Shown here piece by piece: positions 16,548-23,800 of a DNA stretch of 25,202 bases. A model generated the notes under the pieces. That model saw only the letters and a program-made list of their open reading frames with translations, searched no databases and was not told where the DNA came from. The first letter of the stretch is position 1. Every line of letters begins with the position of its first letter. Origin of the DNA: JANRJY01 sp033763735. GTDB taxonomy: Bacteria > Bacteroidota > Bacteroidia > Cytophagales > UBA9547. The position numbers and the translations under genes are program-made. The stretch is taken from NCBI GenBank assembly GCA_033763735.1, contig JANRJY010000072.1, positions 1-25,202 on the forward strand. Reading direction: 5' to 3'.

Positions 16548-19500
16548 CTTTACTCCAGTAATCCTTAATGCAGCTTTGCAACTTCCGTACCCATTGGTTT
16601 CGTCATCGGTGCCAAAAAATCCGGTGAGCGTTTGGAAATCTTCCGTTTTAATATCAATCCAAAGTTCGTTAGGTGCATGCACGCCAAGTCCTCGCTTGTA
16701 CATGATTTTATTTACTAAGAGTGGATTTTTATCAATACTTTCGTTTCTGCGCATCATTTCATTGAACGGGATATTAATATCACTTAGCCATATTTTCTCA
16801 TTATTTTTCTTTGATATGTAGGCATCTCCAATTACGAAATGATCCCAATGACGGCTTTTGTCTATATCAATGATTTTAAGTCTTATTTGTTTGAACCCTT
16901 TAATATTGACATCAAATTTTTTGGCAGGTTGATTAAACTTTACTGTATCACTGAAAAACAAAAGTTGCTCTACGGCAGCTGATTTGAACAAATCATCGTC
17001 AGTTGGAATCATAGCCTGCAAATTGCGTTCACGATTACGCATGGTGTCATTAGCGTATTTTTCGTATAAAAATTCTTTATTGAATGATACTTCTTCGCTT
17101 GGTAGTAAATCTTTTTTGAATGTAATAGCTTTAACATCAGCGTTGCGCATCCGAAATTTATCTGTAAAAGTTGCCGATTTTGGAGTAGGGGAGGTGCCAT
17201 CGAGTGTATATTTTATTTCGGCATTGTTTGTGTTGCTTTTTAAAATAAGTTTTCCAGAGTTCCAACCTTCAGCATTATCCGGTATAAGAATGGGGGCGCT
17301 TGCTCTTGGTGCAGATACTATCATATCCATTGGATTGTCTTTGTTGATATCAATTGCTTTTAAACGAATAGTGTAGTTGTAATTAATTGCCGGAACCAAA
17401 TAGGGAGGTCGAACTCCGGGGCCACAACTGGCACCACCTAATCCGCTTTGTTTTAGGTCGATATTCCAGTACACATCATCCCTTTTTTTAAGGCAACAAC
17501 TGCTTTTAACATACAAATCATCCTGCGTATAATGCAATGCGGAAGTTTCGAAAAGTGGTAATCCCCAAGCGGCTATACCTATTCCACCTTTATTACTTAG
17601 TACACACCATCTTACATCCGTGTTGTTTCCGGTGGGCTGTGGTTTGCTGTATGGGAAAAATTGCTGATCTATACTGGATTCGTAAATATCGACCAGAGCA
17701 CTTTCTTTACGATCGGCATAACTTTCCCAAGGTCCTCTGCCATACCAAGTAAGAGTTTCAAATCCTTGTGGAATAACCCAAGCAGTTCCTATACGAGGCA
17801 GACCATAATTATCCAAAAAATCTGGATTTTTAATAAAAGAGAAGTTGTGATTCAAAAATACGTCACCGCTAGAAAATATAGTATAAGTAAAAGTATTTTC
17901 AGCAAAAGTGCCAAAAGCTTTGGAGTTAATATCTTGTTTTACAATAACTTCGGTAGCCCCGGAATTTAATTTGTTTGTTTTGAAGGATTTAATTTTAAAA
18001 TCAATGGCATTGAAACCATATCTTTTCCAATTGTATGCCGATTGGCCATTAGCTGAAATCTGAGTGTCGTCATTTTCAGTTGGTGCTCTCCAAATGGATG
18101 TTTTAGGTCCTTCTTTTATAATTTCATTTCCTTTAAATGTCCATGAAATAAGATTTCCATTGTTTTTTTGGAATATTACTTTGAATTGATTGCCGGTAAC
18201 AGTTACAAAATCGTTGTTTTCTTTTGTTTGAAAAGTTTTGTCTGATTTATCATAATTCAAAACAATTGGAAAGTTATTGTTTGGAATCAAAAACTGATCA
18301 TATGCAATTTCATGACCTTTTTCAGCCCAAATGCTGCTTTTTTTAGTTTTTATGAAAATGTGAATCCAGTATTCATGTCCGGGTTCGGTGGTTATTTTAT
18401 CTATGGGAATTTTTAATTCTTTTTCTTCGGCATAGCCTAATGAAAAGTTTTCAATAATTCCTGACTGTATTACTCTACCACCATCTTTAAGTTCCCAGTT
18501 GGTTTCAAATTCATTTAAATTAATGCTTTCACCCCAGTTTTTAACTGAAATGATACCATTTGAAATATCCTTAGCCGCAAATCTAAAAGGTTGGATAATG
18601 TATTTATATTCGTATAATTCAGGTTGTACGGTTCTATCAGAAAGTACCAATCCATCAAATGCGGTAAATTTTTCAGAAACTGTGGAATCATTCATTTCAC
18701 CACCATTGGCAAAATATGTGGTGCCGTCTGCCCTTTGTTTTGCAAATCCTTGATCCACCCAATCCCATATATAGCCACCTTGTGCTCTGGGAAGTAGGTA
18801 AGTGGGGGCCCAATAATCGTTGAGATTTCCGGCACTGTTGCCCATGGCATGAGCGTATTCACACATAATTACTGGGCGCTTATCAAACTTTGCCAATTCA
18901 GCATATTTTTCAACCGTGGGGTACATGGGGCCAAGTATATCAACACAAGGGTCTTGATCGGCAGGGTTGTAATGCACTGGTCTTGTAGGGTCATTTTTAT
19001 GTATCCAGTCGCTCATTTTTACGTGGTTTGGTCCAAAGCCTGATTCATTACCCAAGGACCAATAAATTACAGAAGGATGGTTTTTGTCGCGTTCTACCAA
19101 TGAATAGCAACGATCCATAAATGGAATAATCCAAGTGCTGTCTTTAGTGAATTTGTCCCAAAATTTGTGCGATTCCAAATTAGCTTCATCACACAAATAA
19201 ATGCCATATTCGTCACAAAGGTCGTACCATTCGGGCGCATTGGGGTAGTGAGAAGTTCGTACCGCATTGATATTAAATTGTTTCATTAATTTAATATCTT
19301 TTAGCATGGACTCTCTTGTTACATATCGTCCGCTATGAGGGTCATGTTCGTGACGGTTAACACCTCTGATAATGGTTCTTTTGCCATTGACCATTAATAC
19401 TCCATTATTAATTGTGACTTTTCTAAAACCTATTTTTGAAGAAAGTAGTTGAATAATGGTGCCTTTTTCATTTTTTAATGCTAAAACCAAGGTGTATAAG

Positions 19501-20453
19501 TTTGGTTTTTCTGCATCCCATTTATTTGGAGATTCTACCTTTGCTAAAATATTAATATCGGCTTCGTTATTATTTTTAAACTCAAAAGTAGAAGTTCGAC
19601 TGTTTAGTATTATTTTTTTATCAGAATCATACAATGAGTAATCAATTATATATTTTGATTTATCCTTCGAAAAATTTGACAGCTTGGTTTTAATAATTAA
19701 ATCTGCATTTTTGAAATCTGAATCAAATTCAGTTTCAACTTTATAATCAGTGATTTGCACATAAGGAGAAGCATATAAATATACATCCCTGAATATGCCA
19801 CTTAGTCGCCAGAAATCCTGATCTTCAAGATAGCTGCCGTCAGAAAATCGGTAAACTTTTACAGAAACAGAGTTTTCACCGGGTTTCAAATATTTGGTAA
19901 TTTTAAATTCAGCCGGAGAATAAGAATTTTCGCTATAACCTACTTTTTGACCATTAATCCAAATATAAAATGCAGACTCAACTCCGTCAAAGTTGATTAA
20001 TACCTGACGATCTTTCCAATCATCAGGAATTGTAAAAGTAGTTTTGTATAAGCCAACCGCGTTATCTTTTTCAGGGATTAAAGGTGGGTTTTGAGGACTC
20101 CAAGGATGTTCAATGTTTCTAAAAATAGGAGTTCCAAATCCTTGTAATTCCATATTGCCCGGTACTTTAATATCATTCCATGAGTTAATGTTGAAATCAG
20201 ATTTAAAAAAGTCGATGTTTGAAGTTTGTAAATTATTGAAATATTTAAATTTCCATATTCCATTTAAAGATTTATAATAAGGACTGAGTTTTTTTTCGCA
20301 AGAAAGAGCGTCAATCAAATCAGTGTATGGCACTACCGATACATGATATTTTTCCTTATTTGAGCTGATTACTTTTTGATTTTCCCAATCATTTTGGGAA
20401 ATGGCCACAAAACTGAAGACAATGGCAAAAAAATAAATGGTATTTGGTTTCAT
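16545..20453 (-). CDS. GH2 family beta-galactosidase-type enzyme with C-terminal NPCBM domain
   Basis: A 1302-residue secreted protein with a signal peptide at about 1-19 and no lipobox Cys. It follows the LacZ plan: sugar-binding domain about 55-230 (WSPQNPPLIPEKDNAVGLYK, SENSYSPAEF, DQDFWRLSGIFRDVYL), Ig-like domain about 231-345, TIM barrel about 346-630, and the LacZ-type C-terminal domains up to about 1035. Catalytic residues are visible: acid/base Glu470 in YWSLGNESGFG and nucleophile Glu532 in MCEYAHAMGNS. RHEHDPHSGR and RTSHYPNAPEWYDLCDEYG are typical of beta-galactosidases. It is about 270 residues longer than E. coli LacZ. The extra end holds a chitobiase-C-like beta domain (about 1051-1128, IKYTLDGTSPTP) and an NPCBM-like carbohydrate-binding domain (about 1145-1302, RGLGVHAPNELWIDI, GFFGTDDETNGYGS). 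Export suggests it trims galactose from an imported glycan; the exact substrate is open. It is divergent from the giant GH/Ig gene. Confidence 0.92.
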   Translation of the reverse strand: MKPNTIYFFAIVFSFVAISQNDWENQKVISSNKEKYHVSVVPYTDLIDALSCEKKLSPYYKSLNGIWKFKYFNNLQTSNIDFFKSDFNINSWNDIKVPGNMELQGFGTPIFRNIEHPWSPQNPPLIPEKDNAVGLYKTTFTIPDDWKDRQVLINFDGVESAFYIWINGQKVGYSENSYSPAEFKITKYLKPGENSVSVKVYRFSDGSYLEDQDFWRLSGIFRDVYLYASPYVQITDYKVETEFDSDFKNADLIIKTKLSNFSKDKSKYIIDYSLYDSDKKIILNSRTSTFEFKNNNEADINILAKVESPNKWDAEKPNLYTLVLALKNEKGTIIQLLSSKIGFRKVTINNGVLMVNGKRTIIRGVNRHEHDPHSGRYVTRESMLKDIKLMKQFNINAVRTSHYPNAPEWYDLCDEYGIYLCDEANLESHKFWDKFTKDSTWIIPFMDRCYSLVERDKNHPSVIYWSLGNESGFGPNHVKMSDWIHKNDPTRPVHYNPADQDPCVDILGPMYPTVEKYAELAKFDKRPVIMCEYAHAMGNSAGNLNDYWAPTYLLPRAQGGYIWDWVDQGFAKQRADGTTYFANGGEMNDSTVSEKFTAFDGLVLSDRTVQPELYEYKYIIQPFRFAAKDISNGIISVKNWGESINLNEFETNWELKDGGRVIQSGIIENFSLGYAEEKELKIPIDKITTEPGHEYWIHIFIKTKKSSIWAEKGHEIAYDQFLIPNNNFPIVLNYDKSDKTFQTKENNDFVTVTGNQFKVIFQKNNGNLISWTFKGNEIIKEGPKTSIWRAPTENDDTQISANGQSAYNWKRYGFNAIDFKIKSFKTNKLNSGATEVIVKQDINSKAFGTFAENTFTYTIFSSGDVFLNHNFSFIKNPDFLDNYGLPRIGTAWVIPQGFETLTWYGRGPWESYADRKESALVDIYESSIDQQFFPYSKPQPTGNNTDVRWCVLSNKGGIGIAAWGLPLFETSALHYTQDDLYVKSSCCLKKRDDVYWNIDLKQSGLGGASCGPGVRPPYLVPAINYNYTIRLKAIDINKDNPMDMIVSAPRASAPILIPDNAEGWNSGKLILKSNTNNAEIKYTLDGTSPTPKSATFTDKFRMRNADVKAITFKKDLLPSEEVSFNKEFLYEKYANDTMRNRERNLQAMIPTDDDLFKSAAVEQLLFFSDTVKFNQPAKKFDVNIKGFKQIRLKIIDIDKSRHWDHFVIGDAYISKKNNEKIWLSDINIPFNEMMRRNESIDKNPLLVNKIMYKRGLGVHAPNELWIDIKTEDFQTLTGFFGTDDETNGYGSCKAALRITGVK

Positions 20454-20482
20454 AAATTAATTGATTTAAAAATAATTATCTT

Positions 20483-20513
20483 CAAATATCTGTAATGATT
20501 TCAATTATTCAAA
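20483..20513 (-). promoter_or_regulatory. Candidate promoter of the GH2 gene
   Basis: On the minus strand TTTG (20513-20510), 19 nt, then GATATTTG (20490-20483) matches TTTG-N19-TAnnTTTG except for the first base of the -7 box. The start codon at 20453 would have a leader of about 23 nt. The -33 box overlaps the first copy of the 15-nt direct repeat. Confidence 0.45.
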
Positions 20514-20525
20514 GTGGTCCTTTTT
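20511..20525. promoter_or_regulatory. Possible operator, copy 1 (AAAGTGGTCCTTTTT)
   Basis: This 15-mer differs at one position from the sequence at 20639-20653, 128 bp away. It overlaps the -33 box of the GH2 promoter candidate, a position suited to repression. Confidence 0.4.
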
Positions 20526-20638
20526 AATTCGTGTATCCTTTATTTTAATTATTCCAAATAACTTTGGTTGTATTGCGTAATATAGTTTATTATAACTTTT
20601 TGACTAAGTATTAGCTTTATTGCAAATTGAATAATATT

Positions 20639-20653
20639 AAAGTGGTACTTTTT
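20639..20653. promoter_or_regulatory. Possible operator, copy 2 (AAAGTGGTACTTTTT)
   Basis: The core AAAGT-GGT-ACTTT is a perfect inverted repeat with a 3-nt centre, as expected for a dimeric regulator. It lies about 120 bp upstream of the plus-strand promoter candidate and is paired with the copy at 20511-20525. Confidence 0.4.
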
Positions 20654-20775
20654 GCAAATAGACTATTTTTTTAAATATCAGATAATCAAATATATAATTT
20701 CTTTTTTAATCGATAATAAAGCGAACTAAAATAGCTATAACATATTGATAATCAATAAATTAATAAAGAAAAATA

Positions 20776-20806
20776 TTGTTTTCGTGAAGAATAGTTACTA
20801 TTTTTG
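20776..20806 (+). promoter_or_regulatory. Promoter of the giant GH/Ig gene
   Basis: TTG (20776-20778), 20 nt, then TATTTTTG (20799-20806) matches the Bacteroidota promoter consensus. Spacing and -7 octamer are identical to the VIT/VWA promoter. The leader to the ATG at 20880 would be about 67 nt. Confidence 0.6.
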
Positions 20807-20879
20807 TATTATTAATAGAAATATTATAAACATATTAATATTTGTAATTTATTGACTTCCTGATATTAAAGCGAAAAAA

Positions 20880-23800
20880 ATGAAAAACTACTTCACACCT
20901 TATCTTAAGTCTTTAGTCTTGCATTTTTCGACTAAATCATATATATATATATTATTCTTAATGCTTGGTTTGCATCAATTTTCCAAAGCACAAAGTTGTA
21001 CTCCGGCAAGCATACCTTACCCACATATGGGTACCAATATTCCCAATGCTACAGATATGCCTTGGATTAACCTTTGGCATCAGATAAATCCTTCACATTC
21101 AACTTTTGGTGGAAATGGACTAGTGTTAGGGTCTGATGGATGGCCAACCTCAAAATCCAACCATAATATAGTAATAGGAAGAGATGTGGCATTGGTGTAT
21201 CCCATTGTAGGAAAGATTAAAATCAGTTATAAAGGAACACTTGCACAATTGAATAATTTTTCTGCAACCAATGGAATTACTAATTTGGTAAGTCAAGCCA
21301 ATTATCCGGCTCCTGGGTATTCGTATTATGAGTTTGATGTTAATATTCCCGTGGGTTCAGTTACAGGTTATGAATTGTATATGCAATTTCATAATCATGT
21401 TGAAGATGTAAAAATTATGCGTCCGGGTTTTGAACTGGATGAAACCCAGATTATACATCCCGTTTATATGAATTTATTACAAAAATTTACCACTTTCAGA
21501 TGGATGCCCTTTTTAAGTACCAATTCATGGTATGTTGATACAGAATATGCGTGTAATACCTTAGGCACTGTAGACTGGAGCATACGTTCCAATGCCAATA
21601 TGCCACAGTCAATGGTAGGTACTAAGGGTGGATCGTGGGAATATGTTGTATGGATAAGCAATCAATTTAATAAAGACCTCTGGATTAATATTCCGGTTGA
21701 GGCTACGGACAATTATGTTACTAATCTTGCTCAATTTTTAAAAGATAACTTAAAGCCCGGCTTGAATGTATATATGGAAATTGGAAATGAAACTTGGAAT
21801 TCGGCGGGAGGGTTTTGTAGTTTCCGGCAGTTAGAACATATATATGGAAATGACTGGGATGCGCACCGAAGATTTCATGGAGTAAGAGGCAAACAAGTAG
21901 TAGATATTTTTGCGGGAATTTGGGGTTGGAGTGAAATTAATAATAGAATCAGGATGTTGATTCCCGGTCAAATTGCATATGGAGTACCCGGTGATGGTTG
22001 GGCAATTGGAAGCAGTTTGGATTATTTGGAACAGACATTTGGTGCTGATTTGATTAGAAGATATTTCTATGCAACTGCTGCAGCACCTTATTTTGCTTCT
22101 GCTTCTCATAGTGATGTTAATACAATCATCGCACAATGTCAGAATAATATCGATAATGACATATTTGGAGAATTTAGTAGTGAAATTTGGGGTGGGAGTG
22201 TATATATGGGAAATAAACTAGAAGGTTGGCTCGGTCGTGGAGGTCAATATGGCCTTAAATTAATGGCTTATGAAGGGGGGCCTGACATGGACTATACATC
22301 AGGATCAGGTGGTGTTAAAGCTCAGGCAATGGCTGATCCTCGAATGAAAGATTTATGTTTAGATTATTGGAATTCATGGTACAGTCGTTATGGTTATTCA
22401 GCATTATTCAACCAGTTTTTGGCAACGTTCAACTCTAGCGGTTTGTACACTTTAGGTGAAGATATGAATGTGACTAGTACAAGGCAACAAGCAATTAATC
22501 AGATAGTTACAAGTCCTTCTCCTCAATTCGATGCCAAATTCCGTCATACGATTCCAGGAATAATAGATGCAAGGAAGACATCTGCATATTGGTCAAATTG
22601 GAATGCAGGGCCTTCATTACAATATTTGAGACCACCTCAACCGAATTGCTGCGGTGGGTTTACAGATAATAGAACATTATGGACGGTAGCAGCTATGAAA
22701 AATGGTGTTTATAATTTAGCCATTGAACACCAATGTGTTGGAAACACGACTATAGATATTTTTGTAGATGGTGTTTTAGTTCATAATGACTTAGTCATAC
22801 CACATACCTCGCGTTGGCCAGGTGATTGGGGTTTTGCTTCTTGGATATACTCTAATCAACCACATCCTATTGGTTCAGGAGGTAGCTTTGCAACTATTCC
22901 CGGTGTAAATATCCCTTTGAATTTATCATATGGGGTACATGTTATAAAAATTCAATATTGGGGAACTACTGATGATAATTTCAGAAATTTAGCTTTTACA
23001 TTAACAAGTGAAACACCTCCTTTTGCACCAAATAGTGTTACAGGAGATTTGATGGCTTGTAACAGCCAGCCGGATGCTAAATACACAGTAGAAGCAGATC
23101 AATCTGTTTGTAGCTACAAGTGGGTTGGATTACCGGGAACAGCTAGTATAAATCCAGATGCAGGAGGACCAGGTACAGGAATTGCAAGATCAGGTGCCAA
23201 TACAAATTTAGTTTATGTGAATTGGGGAAATACACCAAATGGAAATTATAATTTAACCGTTTTTGGAATAAATGCAGTAGGAACAAGTCCGGGAAGAGTG
23301 TTTAGAGTAACAGTTACAACTTGTGGTTTTACTATGGCACCCAATCCGGTTTGCACCAATACCGGAGTTGCAATTACTCCAGCGGTACTAGGGGCAACAA
23401 ATTATAAATGGGATTTTGGGTTGAATTCCAATCCTAGAATATATACAACAAGTATTGCCGGCACACTTCCTTTTAATGTGGTGTATACTGTATCCGGTTC
23501 AAAAACCGTGACTCTTGTAGTTACTTTATCTGGCGGTGCAGTTAAGACATATTTGCAAAATATATTAATAGCAACTTCACCAACTATTGGCACAATCAGT
23601 CCTTCGTCCCAAACTGCTTGTTCTGGAGGTGCAGCAGTTTTATCAGTTAGTGGAACAGGTTCTTCTTTTAAATGGCTTTATTCAACAGATGGTGGTACAA
23701 CATACAGCGCATATCCTGGAGCTACGTTGCCTAACTTTACGTTTACTGGTTTATCAGGAACTACCTATTTCAAAGCAGCAGTTACTAATCCGGGTTGTCC

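Larger units (their letters stand above)
20454..20879. other. Divergent regulatory region between the GH2 and giant GH/Ig genes
   Basis: This is 426 bp of AT-rich DNA with no coding frame. It holds candidate promoters at both ends (20483-20513 minus, 20776-20806 plus) and the direct repeat pair at 20511-20525 and 20639-20653. I saw no RNA gene or riboswitch. Confidence 0.5.

Noticed and set aside
20454..20780. Small RNA or riboswitch in the divergent intergenic region
   Set aside because: No extended stem structure or terminator was found by eye; only short dyads and promoter-like boxes.
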